Of a stretch of DNA of 64,000 bases, positions 39,789 through 50,784 are shown piece by piece. Each line of letters begins with the position of its first letter. The stretch's first letter is position 1. The position numbers and the translations under genes were made by a program. Below the pieces are notes generated by a model. The model ran no database searches. It worked only from the letters and a program-made list of their open reading frames with translations, and was not told the DNA's origin. This DNA comes from Liolophura sinensis (taxonomy: Eukaryota > Mollusca > Polyplacophora > Chitonida > Chitonidae): the NCBI RefSeq assembly GCF_032854445.1, contig NC_088300.1, positions 34,639,608 through 34,703,607 of the forward strand, written 5' to 3'.

Positions 39789-40700
39789 CAGTATATTACA
39801 TTAAGACGCCATAATCGAGATGTTACGTTAATGCTTACAAAATTATTATAGTATATTGACCATGGATATAACTAGAAGTACAATGATCTGAAGTATATAT
39901 GATTGTGTACATGCTTCAACACACTGGAACTTCTTGATCTCAGCTGCACACATAGGACAGATTCCATGGTGTTTGCAGTTTTAATATCAGAGAGTTTTAT
40001 GCAAACTTTTCTCATGATATGTCAGAGAAGAATTAAACATATTTGATGTCAACAAAACATTCCTAGTCTTTTGGGTTTAAATAGTTAGATTATTTCGTGA
40101 CCAGAATCAGGAAGCTCTGGGCATTTGTTTAGCTCAGGTGACTGCAGGAGAAAACATAACTTATTTTACTTGTTATATGTTGGTGAAAATAGAAATCAAA
40201 GGGTATAAAGGGTATTGCAAAAATACGGAAAATATAGTATGACCTTGAGAGCAATGTTGACGACATTATATCGTCCCTTGTCTGTGAGAACTACTCAGCG
40301 ATATTACACACTGTAAATTAGCTAATAAACGCGAATTATCCTAAATATCCTCCAATTTCGCCCATAAAAATGCATTTTAGAAGCAAATAAATGTCAAAAA
40401 AAATATTATTTTTGGTGATGAAACTTATAATTTTCCAGTAGAATATCATCCCATGTTCCAAGTAAACCTCATAACACATTTCTGAACTCAATAGAACTCT
40501 CAGAATCAGGAGAAACGGGTGAGATAGTCATAGACGAAACTTATGGTCATTTACGGTACACTGATGAAATGTTCCAGCCTTTGATGTTGTAGCCCGTCTT
40601 GTTTAGTGCCAAGTTACTATCCTCTTCCAGTCGTCGCCACGGGGAATAAATCCGGTTAATCTCTGTGGGGAAATTTTGTCTCCAAATTTGACCGTGTCCT
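39170..40700. repeat. Duplicated block, copy 2
   Basis: Counterpart of 35185-36700: about 39190-39370 and 40610-40670 match the two segments there. It is interrupted by the (AAAT)n tract and SINE remnant at 39.6-39.8 kb. No coding frame is shared by the two copies. Confidence 0.55.
39607..39814 (+). repeat. SINE-1 3' end with expanded (AAAT)n tract and duplicated flank
   Basis: CCCACCATAATTCTGGCCGC then ACACCAATC and (AAAT)n. After the tract comes ATCAGTATATTACATTAAGA CGCCATA, a second (AAAT/AAAC)n tract, and the same flank again (39699-39727 and 39786-39814). The second tract plus flank is a tandem duplication. Confidence 0.88.
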
Positions 40701-41123
40701 CATTCCAATATTACATGTTCAGTGTTCCTTCTCGACTTTCCCAGTGTTTCCTCCTAGCGATCGCAGACGTCGTCAGATCTGTGTTACATGACATTGCGAA
40801 AGAGGGCATGTTTAGGCCTCATTCTCATATCACACAACAGTATCATCTCAGAACTTGCCCGTTGTGCCCTGGTGGAGTCTGCTTCATGAGTAATTTAGTC
40901 TTTGTTGTCTGCTGCCCTCGGTCATATGAAGAGGCGGAATGGGGTAGCGAATGGAGTGTGGTGAGGGTGAGGCAGATGGTAATAAATAGACATCTGGTAT
41001 AGGGTAAATTTCCGCGTTTGCATATAGCTATTCTTTTGTGCTACAAAGATCAGATTGCTAAACACAATGACAAAACTTCATGAGAGCTTCATGAATACAT
41101 GAGCAAGTGTGTGAATTGGACAG

Positions 41124-41359
41124 ATTTATTAATTTATTTATGTTTTTGACTGATGTTTTATGGCGTACTCAAGAATATTTCACTTACACGACGGCGGCCA
41201 GAATTATGGTGGGAGGAAACCGCGCAGAGCCCGGGGGAAACCTTCGACCATCCGCAGTCTGCTGAGAGACCTTCCCACGTACGGCCGGAGAGGAAGCCAG
41301 CATGAGCTGGACTTGAATCAGAGTCGTTGGCGTGCTAACCACCTCGGCACGGAAGCCCC
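41124..41359 (-). mobile_element. SINE-1 copy, reverse, near full length
   Basis: Plus-strand reading has TACTCAAGAATATTTCACTT, GGCCAGAATTATGGTGGGAG, CGCAGAGCCCGGGGGAAACC, CTTCCCACGTACGGCCGGAG, AGCCAGCATGAGCTGGACTT and a remnant of the tRNA-like head (GCGTGCTAACCACCTCGGCA). Confidence 0.9.
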
Positions 41360-41536
41360 GATTGGATAGATTAAAGAAAGAACACACATGAATGCTGTCC
41401 ATATCTGTCAAGTATGAATGTTGCCTGTATCCGTTAAACACGATTGATTCTAAACCTGTGATATAACTGATGCCGAGCCTGATGTCACACAAAGTTGATG
41501 CATTAAACGTGACATACAGCTGTTACCTTACACTAT

Positions 41537-41690
41537 ACTTCCTCCCCGGTTGTACGCAGAAAATCCTGACAACAACCTGCGGATCGTCGTGCGTTTTCCC
41601 AGGGTTCTGTCTCATTTCCGTCCACGATTACGCTGGTTGCCGTTGTATAATATTATTGAGTATGGCGTAAACATCAATCAAATAAATAAA
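41537..41690 (+). mobile_element. SINE-1, 3' part
   Basis: ACTTCCTCCCCGGTTGTACG, CAACCTGCGGATCGTCGTGC, TATTATTGAGTATGGCGTAA and a CAAATAAATAAATA tail, with several substitutions and the loss of the AAGTGAAAT segment. Confidence 0.82.
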
Positions 41691-42004
41691 TATTTCACTA
41701 TATACAGAGTGAGCCAGTGGTTCCCCGATTCCATGCCGAAAGGAACCAAACCAAGGCTGTGAAGTTTGTCCACATGAAAACGAATTATTTTAGAGAATCG
41801 AGCCGATGATGTAATTCGGTAGTGAGTTACATTCGTACAATTCAGCTGTTCAGCTGTTACATTCGCATTTCCTTCAATTACCTCTTGCTTCTGAGTAATG
41901 AATATAGCCATCATTAGAGTCTAACGCGAGATCTCTCTTCCAATCCTGCGAATGCAAAGATTCTAAATCCGCGAAACGCGTCGAGACAAGTATACATGGT
42001 GAGT

Positions 42005-42370
42005 TGAGAAACGTTCATTCCAAGATTACTTCCTTACCTTTAATTGAGGCCACATCTGCCTGTCAGAGGGAGATAGGCAATGCTCTATACTATACAATTA
42101 AGGTGTCCGTATTGCAGCTTACAGCCAGCCCTACCCACAACTCGCGTGTCTGCTAGAAGACAGCAGACCGTGTTGGATAAATTACACGAGAACTAGACAC
42201 CATCACGCAACAAAGCTCTAGAGACATTGGACAAGACATTTCAACTAAAGGCAGAGGCGTTTAAACACACATTCCCCATGGAGTGTGATAGATATGGACA
42301 AGTCTCTCTTGTGATCGCCGAGAAACGAAAATTGGAGAAAACGAGAGGATAATATTCAAGTCTGGAGATA
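42005..42370. repeat. Diverged array unit, fragment 0a
   Basis: Matches 43925-44275: TTTAATTGAGG.CACATC..CC near the start; later GATATGGACAAGTCTCTC, GATCGCC and AAAATTGGAGAAAACGAGAG. The second half also matches 54.6 and 59.4 kb (GTTTGT/GTTTAA...CCCC.AGTGTGATAG..CTTGACAAGTCTCTC). It is part of the large unit family of the right half of the window. Confidence 0.6.
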
Positions 42371-42689
42371 AAATAGTCGGATATGGAGATAGGTACATTA
42401 TCCGCTTTTTCTCTGCTAAACTTTTCTCCCCCGTTATTTGATTAACACGGTGCGAATATTCACTACAGACAGTAGTTTACAGCTATTTTCTGTTATTTTT
42501 CATCTCCCGTGCTAATTTTGATAGATAGTTCTCAATAGGAATACAGTAGCGTTGTTGAAGAAGTGAAATTTTCCATCAGTTAACAAGAATAAAGATATGA
42601 CTTTGCTATTTTCCCACTACTGGCTGCTAACTGTCATGGGTGTGTATCTGATGGCAGATTATAGTAAAACATAGGTACACCGATTACAG

Positions 42690-43580
42690 GTTTTCTGGAA
42701 ACCGCTATACAGTTACGTTATTTAGAAGCGAATTATGAAAGAGACCAAAAGAGATTTTTGGAAAATTATAATGCCTGCACCTATTAGCTTCGCTATTGTT
42801 GCTCTGTTTAGCTGTAAGGTGCCAGCAGCTACGTGCTAGTGCGGCTCTGATTGTCGTTTTTCTGGACAAGAAAATATCTGCGCTATTTAGCGTCGCTATC
42901 ATTGCTTAATTTATATCTAAAAAGACAATAGTTTTCGCAAAACAGCACTGTGCAGAGGCATTTTCAATATGCCAAATGATGGTAGGACATTGAGGTTATC
43001 TAGTCAAGATCATAATTACACTAGGTAGCACTGATGCAATGGCGCTGCTTAGAAGCTAGCTATCAACGAAGCCATCTCTGCAGACTTTCTGGAATAAAAT
43101 CTGTGTTAATGACCGTCGTTACTGTTGAGCTATTTAGAAGTGAGTAGCAAATAGTTATCTGTTTGGTTCCTTTATTTATTTGATTGGTGTTTTACTCCGT
43201 GCTCAAGAATACTGGACTTATACGACGGGCGGCTTGAACTCTGGTGGGAGGAAACCGGACAGAGCCCGGGGAAAACAAACGACCATTCGCATGCTGATGA
43301 CAGACCTTCCCACGCATGGCCAGAGTTATGTGTAAGAGCAACCCTGTTTTCTGGAAAAGTAATATCTGCTATTAATAGCATAACTATGACTGTTCTTCAG
43401 AGCCTAACTATGCAAGACAGTATTACTTCTCAATGCCAAGAGAACAAAACTGATTTTGATTATTAGTAAAAACATTGCAATATTTTAAACTATATAACTT
43501 AATTGTTAGGGTGACCATAATGACAGGTTGTCTGGAAAGGAGAATATCTGCGTTACTTAGCCCAGCTACAATAACACTAT
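42690..43580. repeat. Degenerate tandem repeat, about five units of 130-200 bp
   Basis: The phrase TCTGGA(A)AAG.AATATCTGC followed by GCTATTTAGC.TCGCTATCAT recurs at about 42693, 42860, 43088, 43350 and 43530, with strong divergence. A SINE-1 at 43.17 kb is inserted in the set. Confidence 0.5.
43171..43325 (-). mobile_element. SINE-1, 3' part, reverse
   Basis: TTTATTTATTTGATTGGTGT TTTACTCCGTGCTCAAGAAT, then GGTGGGAGGAAACCGGACAG, AGCCCGGGGAAAAC and CTTCCCACGCATGGCCAGAG. The head is absent. Confidence 0.88.
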
Positions 43581-43924
43581 TTCGATGCTAACAATTGAAG
43601 AGACCATGCGAAACCATTAACAGGTATGTTAATTATAGCGGAGTATATACTATCGAAACGACTAGTGTTGTTTGTACTTGCTATATACAGACGCATTGCA
43701 CCAAACGCATCGCCAAACTTGATACATGGCAGAGTAAATACTCGTGGTAATCTATGCAAAATGTTACTCTGACTAACCTGTTCAGAATTTTACTCCGCAC
43801 ATGGTTTGAATCACATTTTGATATTTACTTTAGAAAACATAAAAAGTATAATTTTTAGTCACTTCCCTTCGTCTGAGGTAATATTTGAAGTCGCCCTACT
43901 ACGATAGTAATATCCATTTTTGGA

Positions 43925-44275
43925 AGGATTTTAAGTTTTAATTGAGGATACATCCGGCCGTGAGAAGGTTATTTGCAATAATCCATACTAGACACTTGTG
44001 TCGATCTTACCCTCAAGCCAGTCTATCCAAAACCCCTCGGCCCCAAATCTGATATATCAGAGTAGACAGTATGGTATAAATTACGTAAAAATCAGACGTC
44101 ACTGTGCCACGGAGGAATTTTGGCAGCAAATTCTTGTCTGTTAGGCAGAGACATGTATACATCTATCCTCCGGGAAAGTGATTTGAGTCTGGACATGTCT
44201 CGCCCGCGATCGCCCAGAAAAGGAAATTGGAGAAAACGAAAGGGAAAACAGGTATTGTCGAGAGATACTCTAGAG
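43925..44275. repeat. Diverged array unit, fragment 0b
   Basis: Second copy of the 42005-42370 segment, 1.9 kb away in the same orientation: TTTAATTGAGGATACATCCG, GGCAGAGACATG, GACATGTCTCGCCCGCGATC and AAATTGGAGAAAACGAAAGG. A 100-codon plus frame at 44120-44422 runs over it and into a SINE and is not considered a gene. Confidence 0.6.
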
Positions 44276-44333
44276 CTAAAATGTATATATCCTTTATTAG
44301 CTGAAAATATTGCGTCTTCTAACAGGCGCTATC

Positions 44334-44610
44334 GGGTCCTCCGTGACCGAGTGGATAAGGTGCTAGCTCAGTACAATCAAGCCGTAGCCTCTCACCAATA
44401 TGGTCAATATCCAGTCCACTAGCTCATCACAAGCTCATGCTGACTTCCTCTCGGGTTGCACATGGGAAAATCGGCTAACAACCTGCCGATGGTTGTGGCT
44501 ATGTCTGGGTCTGTCCGGTTGCCTTCCACCATATAGTGCTGGCTGCCGTCGTATGAGAGAAATATTCTTAGTCAAGTACGAGGAAAACATCAATCAAATA
44601 AATAAATAAA
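44334..44610 (+). mobile_element. SINE-1, full length, diverged
   Basis: GGGTCCTCCGTGACCGAGTG GATAAGGTGCTAGC is a tRNA-like head; the body has CTGACTTCCTCTCGGGTTGC and CAACCTGCCGATGGTTGTGG, and the end AGAAATATTCTTAGTCAAGT with (AAAT)n. A reversed copy follows 30 bp later. Confidence 0.85.
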
Positions 44611-44640
44611 CTAATAATACTTTATTAATAATAAATAATA

Positions 44641-44764
44641 TTTATTATTGGATCGGTGTTTTACGCCATACTCAAGAATGTTTCACGTATACAACAGCGG
44701 TCAGCATTATGGTGGAAAGTTACCGGACAGAGCCCGAGGAAACCCACGATCATCCGCAGGCTGC
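44641..44764 (-). mobile_element. SINE-1, 3' half, reverse
   Basis: GGATCGGTGTTTTACGCCAT, ACTCAAGAATGTTTCACGTA, TCAGCATTATGGTGG and ATCATCCGCAGGCTGC. It forms an inverted pair with the copy at 44334-44610. Confidence 0.85.
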
Positions 44765-45454
44765 AGGCATTGGATATAAACATTAAAAGACAGGGCAACC
44801 TTAGTTTCATGGTAACAATGAGAAAATATGCAGAAACATTTTGATGGGACTAAATGTGCTTTACAATAGAAGGTAAACAGATTTGTCAAGATGAACATAC
44901 TACAGACCAATGTTGTGCTGACCAGAAGTGTTTTACCGCTCACAAATGTTATGTTTTTGTCTGGATTATATACAAATTTCGCCAACTTCCATGTTTTGTG
45001 ATATTGAGTACGAGTGGAACTCCTTGTCTTACTGACGGGTGGTTTTGTGCGGCACACATCTTGCAAGCAATCAGATGTCAGTAGAATCAGTTAATGAACC
45101 AGTCCATACCTTGACGTAACAAAGTCTCGTTATACGGCGGCGTTCGGGTGGTGTGGAGGAAACCGTCCAGTATCTTGAGGAAACCTCTGCCACGTGCCAG
45201 GCACCAGGAAAACGTCCTAGATTAAAGCCGTAACCACAATTAAATACTTTCAATGATTGACGCATTCTTTACCTCAAGAGTAAACTAGAATTCATAACGA
45301 AAAACACATCCAGCATTATGGGAAAAACTCTGTGGGACAATACACAATAAAAGATCGGTGCCTATACTGGAAGTTTGTAGGGTGTTTTGGCACATTGCAG
45401 CATTAGTTTGGAACGTAACAGAGATAATATTTACATTTTATAGTGTTACCTTAT

Positions 45455-46530
45455 TGATATCCGACACGACACCCTACTAACGTACATGGCCAGCTAGTCC
45501 TTATGCTTATGTCAAGGTGTTGGAGGCCTTCGTCCGTTGTCATCAGCTTGACATTTGGGACATTGGAAGCTGTAACGTTATGTAGGCTTAGTCTTAATTA
45601 TTTAACGTTGCGCGCTTACCAATATATGAGAAATAATTAACCTTCTGATGACATTAAAGCTTTATCTTACGTTTAGCCACTGGCAGACTTCGAAAAGTGT
45701 TATGAGTTGATAGGGAATGTAGTCACAGGGAGTGTTGACGATGAATTTGATGCGTATTTAATTGATTGATGGAATACAGAAAAGTTTGGATATCCAGGAC
45801 TTTTTGGCGTGTTGCTATCAATACAGAGCACGTGCTGTTACATCCTGTGTAGGATTTACTGGTCCAGTTTCCAGAGCTAAGCAAACGTTCAGGGAAAGCA
45901 GCGGTTACATACAACCAGGGAAAGGATAGCCAAATGTGTTCGGATGACGTCATGACAATCTAAAGTTGCTATTGTCAAATTGATTTTCCTCTGACAAACA
46001 TTATTAAATCTTTACAGAACAAAATGATTTCGGACAAGGTTAGGAGATAAGACCAACGGGCAAAATAACCTTTGTAATTGTATCCGTGAAATCCGTGAAG
46101 TGCAGCCATATAGTTGACGTGATTAAATCGCGCAATGGCGATGAAAACAAGCAGATTGCCCCGCATCTTTTTGTACAGGAAACCCACACTATTCCACATT
46201 TTTCAGATCAACATCGCCTTTGTGTTTTAAGGTAGCACTGGGATTGCCGTTTTGATGAACACAGACGGTAAGGCTGTCTTTGATGAGCTCTGCCGAAGTC
46301 TTTATCGTCATCATGTTGTAAATAATTCGTAACATTGTCCTTCGTTATTCGCAAACTGAAGGGGACAATAAAAAGAGACCAATAATACTTGCTTGTTGGC
46401 TGACAGCTAGCCTTACGGCTAAGAGAAAGCTGAAGGCTGGCATGTCTCCCGTGATGCACTCTCTTTGTCACCGACCTGTCGTGTCTTTTTCATTTGCTTG
46501 TCACTGAAGCTTTTTATAAACTGAATTGCC
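45455..46530. repeat. Diverged array unit, segment matching 55.48-55.98 kb
   Basis: Shared in order: CTAGTCCTTATGCTTATGTC AAGGTG, TTGACATTTGGGACATTGG, GATGAAAACAAGCAGATTGC, TATTCCACATTTTTCAGAT, CATGTCTCCCGTGATGCACT and TTTTTCATTTGCTTGTCACT. The copy at 55.5 kb is about half as long. No shared open frame. Confidence 0.6.
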
Positions 46531-46847
46531 TTACTTGCAATGCCAAACTGAATTTGTGTCAAAGAATTTTCCATGATGAGAGACTGTATTTAGAGATGTG
46601 CCGTTGACAGAAGAATGGCTATCCACCGAAAGGAAAAAATTCAGTTATTGTGAATGAACTTTGATATTATTTTAGTTTTGAGGATTCGTGAATAGCCGTA
46701 AAGCTACAAATTTTTCCTAATTTATTTTAAGGACCTAAAACACGAACTCCTGTCCACACTGTATATCCACAAATCTTACTGTGCACATGTATTGAGTAGT
46801 TGTATGTATATATGTATGTATGTATGTGTGTGTGTATGTAAATAAGC

Positions 46848-47188
46848 TTGGGTTTGAACGTCGTACTTAACAATTTTTCAGTCATATGACGACAAGAAGT
46901 CATTAGGTGTGCTATGTCTTCTTGTGGCAGGTCGACTCCATGCCACCAAAGTGCTGCCGCCACTGAAGTATCATGCCGAAGACACCAGACATGGAACCCC
47001 CATCCAGCCACATTATACTGACACCGGGCTAACCAGCCCTGTTTACTTGCTCTAACCTCTCAGTGCTGAATGCCAAGCGAGGCTGTAAGAACTGCCATTT
47101 TAAAGTCTTTGGTATATGACCTGACCCGGGTTTGATACCCGGTCTCCCGACTTTGAGGCGCTCTAACCATAAGGCCACCGATAGGTCC
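46848..47188 (-). mobile_element. SINE-2, near full-length reference copy
   Basis: On the minus strand the head starts CCTATCGGTGGCCTTATGGT TAGAGCGCC (A-box-like) and holds GGGTATCAAACCCGGGTCA (B-box-like), so it is tRNA-derived. The body has GTCTTTGAC/TATACC, GGCTGGATGG and CATGTCTGGTGTCTTCGGCA, and the end has GTCATATGACTGAAAAATTG TTAAGTACGACGTTC. It is preceded on the plus strand by a TATG/TGTG microsatellite (46800-46842). Length about 340 bp. Confidence 0.82.
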
Positions 47189-47199
47189 CAAACTGTTTA

Positions 47200-49735
47200 T
47201 AAAGACACAGATCATATTTATATTAACACGGTTTTATCTGGAAGAGAGTCGTATAAGGGTGGTTTCATAACAAATCTTAGTGTTTCATGCGTTCTTACTT
47301 CTAGTCTCCAGATTCATTACACTAAATCTGCTATTCGAGTTAACTCACACTTAACATACAAAGGCTTCGTTCCACTTCCACCAGTGCCTTAAAGCTCTGT
47401 ATACACGAGGGCTTATGACCCAGTCCAAGTCAACTAACCGTTGCGTTGGGTTCTTAGCGCTCGTGTATTCGAAATACCGAAACAGCAAACTGGAATTGTA
47501 TTCTAGTTGTTGGGTGCATGCCGTTTAAACTTCAAGTCCTATGGCCATCACCGATTGGGACCAACTCCGATCAAGCTGAAATCAGTACCCTGTTAGCACT
47601 TCCGTTTCTCGGGAATGAATGTAATTCTGTGTATTTTAGGATGTTAAGTCTTTTTTAACTGCCAGCCTGCCGTTTTGGTGTACAGGTGCATGTTTGGTAT
47701 TACAATAATGGAAATAGTCTACTCTTTGTGCAGGTATGAGTTTCACTGATGAAAGTTTGAAAGTGACGTTCCGTTGGCGTTGCTTGGCACCACTGTCAGC
47801 TGCTGGAGCAGAAAGGTCCAGATTTTGACGGTCAACCTGTGTATATATTTTTATGGCTGATTTCTCACAAGCTGAACCGGGTATGCACCAAAGCACCACG
47901 GAATGTCTGAGACTGAGCTACAGCGCTAAACGTTAACAATGTCGCACATGGAAAACTGAGGCCAGTTGAGTTGAGTTCAATCGCGCCTTAAGGCGTCTTG
48001 TATGCTTGGCTTAAAATTGTGATGTAACTCTAGTTACAGCCAGGTATCAGCGGTCGCCTTAGAAATCCGCAATCCGCAATGTTTTTATGCCTGGTGAAAG
48101 GTATAATCTGACTTTTGACATGCACTTTTATAATCTTGTTAACTTTGGGATGTTAATGGCTCTTTTATAAAGTCTAGTCAATCAGCATCATGAAAGCAGA
48201 AGGATTTCGGGGATACACTTGGCCTGACTTGATCATGGCCATGAAGCAATTCCTGAGACATTACATCATGTCCAGATATAACACTCTCATGCAGTATAAT
48301 GCACTTCTATAGAAAGAAATATCCCGTAATTACAGTGTGCTGCAAAGATTTACATATATCTGAGAAAATCTGCTCTTTCTGATGGACCCTGTAGACTGGA
48401 AGGTTTATAACTGAAGTACACCAAAATCGATATTTTTAGATTAAATCACTTCACAGTATACAGGCTGTGACATCCAAGCCCAATGGTGAGCTTCGACAGC
48501 CTTATATCGCAAAGTTAAAGGATTAGTGTCCAGGTTGGTTGTATTTATTCACAATTAGTTACCCCTATATATATTGTTAAATTGAGTGAAAAATTTTTTT
48601 AAAAAGTACATTAATCTAAGTAATATGGCATTAAAATGATAATGGTCCTGGGTTTATGCATTTTTTCCACCAACACTCGGTAGTCTTCGCCGAACGACAT
48701 CATACAACTTTTATAAGCTGTCAGAGCTTTGCCGTTTAGTTCAATGTTTAAAAGCCACAAAAGCTACAAGAAGCATATCGAATTTCTGCACGAAATGGTT
48801 TGCTGTCCTCCATACACCTTGCACCATGCATGTTAGCTTTTTCAAGTTTTCAGACGATTTGGCCCTTAGGAAAGACGGATGGAAAGACAGCACAAGACGG
48901 ATGGGTTTATACCCACCAAACACAACCAAATCTTTGCCGGGCTCGCAGGAGTTGGGATGATAAATCCCGGCGGGGAGCTTGACAGCAGAGAGGAAAAAGT
49001 ATAGGCTTTAGATATATGTATATAAATTCTGGTGATAGGGCTTGGTGTAAAACAAAGCGGGAATTCATTCGTCTTTAGTTTGATCAATCATCGGTATGCC
49101 GGTAAAGTGAAACAAAAATAGATACAAACACATGATGGCTTCCAGTGAACGTCGCTTTGACACACGCCATTCCATTGGCTGTGTCTCTCCTGTGAATTAG
49201 TGAGTGAGCTAACAACAAAGTGTTAGCCGTTTGACAGCTATGGCAATACTAGAGGTTGCGACCGGCTACAGAGGACGACTAATACCGAAAACAATCCAAA
49301 ACTAATCGTGTTGCCTGACTGCCTTAATCAAGAATTAAGGACTTCGGTTGAAATGCTAGTTGTTGATTAAAGTTACTCCTGAAAGTTGCGAAAACAAGTG
49401 AAAGCAATCTTACATAGTGATAATCCATTGTTTTAATCTCTGATCCAGATTACGAGGATTAGTGTCACAGAAGGGAACGAAAGAGGATTAAAGTTTGACG
49501 TGCTTGAGTAATTCCGGCGATATTATAAGTAGGAAAATTAAACAGTTGTAATAATTTTTTTCAGTATTGTCTTGATTAAATGCGCGAAAATTAATTCCCG
49601 CAAACCCATTTTTGAAGTAAATCCACTCGGGGAAAAGAATGATATTTATTGTGAAGCGGACAGAAGGGAAGAATAGTAAATATTAAATCTGATATACACA
49701 CGAAATATAGACCTACAGTTTAACACAGGATAAAG
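47200..49735. other. Intergenic sequence without assigned features
   Basis: No gene, SINE or clear tandem repeat recognised. Open frames at 47132-47392, 47636-47899 and 48741-49087 are short and lack family features. Confidence 0.45.
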
Positions 49736-49742
49736 CTATATC

Positions 49743-50165
49743 TTAGCAGTCCGTTTTGCCACTGCAGTTGTTAAACAGGTTATAATCTTTATAATTAGGA
49801 CAAATAGCTAAATCTGGACAATAATCTTTAAACACGGTTATGAAGAGTGCGTGATCTTTGAGAACTGTCGTGACTGTTATCACCGTGGCCTCGATCTGAA
49901 ATCTATAACCTTGTGTAAATTTAAGGGGAGAAAATCCTGAGCCCAGAAGATTACAACGGATGGGCGATACCATCGTGGGGGCGGTATGTGTGTTTTCGTC
50001 ACTATCAGGGACCTGTGCTACCAAACCAGAAGCCGTTAACCCGACAGATGCCGTTGTAATCGTGACACCGTTCGCACCAGACTCAGACAAAATTTCTGTG
50101 ACTTCCGTTCTGTTCAGCAAAGACATGTAATGGTTCTGTTGGCTAACATACTTAGTAACGCACAT
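49743..50165 (-). CDS. Hypothetical 140-codon ORF from a repeated exon-like family
   Basis: Open frame with an ATG at 50165 and a stop at 49745-49743. The phrase TMVSPIRCNLLGSGFSPLKF and then TQGYRFQ recurs, eroded, in the same frame sense at 51.35, 51.6, 56.95 and 60.65 kb: SPVLFDPLGSGFPPLTIAQG, then YRFQ, is the nearest. The sequence is Thr/Val-rich with Cys near the end and no domain I recognise; there is no signal peptide. The repetition with partial frame conservation suggests a once-coding exon, but it could equally be a non-coding repeat with one chance frame. Confidence 0.25.
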   Translation of the reverse strand: MCVTKYVSQQNHYMSLLNRTEVTEILSESGANGVTITTASVGLTASGLVAQVPDSDENTHTAPTMVSPIRCNLLGSGFSPLKFTQGYRFQIEATVITVTTVLKDHALFITVFKDYCPDLAICPNYKDYNLFNNCSGKTDC

Positions 50166-50289
50166 CTTTGTTAACTATAATCCCAAAAACTGCTTAGTAT
50201 GTCGTTCCAAAAAACATTTAACTGAAATGAGCATACGATCTGAATGTAACTTACTAAAATGTTCTCATTAAACATGTAAAGACTGATTG

Positions 50290-50480
50290 TGGCATTATAC
50301 TGACACATTTGTACTTCAGAACTGTTCCCTTCCATGATTAAGCAATGGAGTTTTTCACGAAAATCCTCGGATAGCCTAAATAGATTTTAAATTCAACAAA
50401 TCCCACCAAATCTCACAGGGAAAGTGTCATTTCGTTATTAGCTACATCTCTCCTATTTTACCAGCTCATATGGCCGGAAG
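50290..50480. repeat. Diverged array unit, tail segment
   Basis: ATGATTAAGCAATGGAGTTT TTCACG, TCCCACCAAATCTC and GGGAAAGTGT match 61310-61430, with a shorter match at about 57755. It continues the unit that holds the 140-codon ORF. Confidence 0.55.
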
Positions 50481-50784
50481 TGAATTCCTTCATTTAAGAC
50501 CAGTGAGTTGATCTGGTGAGTATGATCAATGGGGTGGAGTGACAGGTACCGACATTAAATTACGGAAGCAACAAACCAGAAACAACAACACGTGTTTAAC
50601 TAGATTTGACAGCGTACAATCGCAGTTTGGAACTTTTAGTAGTTTATTTATTTATTTGATGAAGAAATAATGGCGTCATTCACTGCGTATACGGTGTGAT
50701 AACTGCAGTAAAAAATTGAAGCGTCCACTGTTTTGGACTAGGCCGCAGGCGTTTCCCCTTAAACCACTCACCGAACCTTAAAAG

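Noticed and set aside
41184-41492. ORFs over SINE copies (also at 23.7, 29.2, 30.7 and 55.1 kb)
   Set aside because: All are readings of SINE-1 in one or other frame, with similar peptides at each copy; they are not genes.
44120-44422. 100-codon basic plus-strand ORF
   Set aside because: It runs from an array unit across the junction into a SINE-1, so its frame is a chance product.
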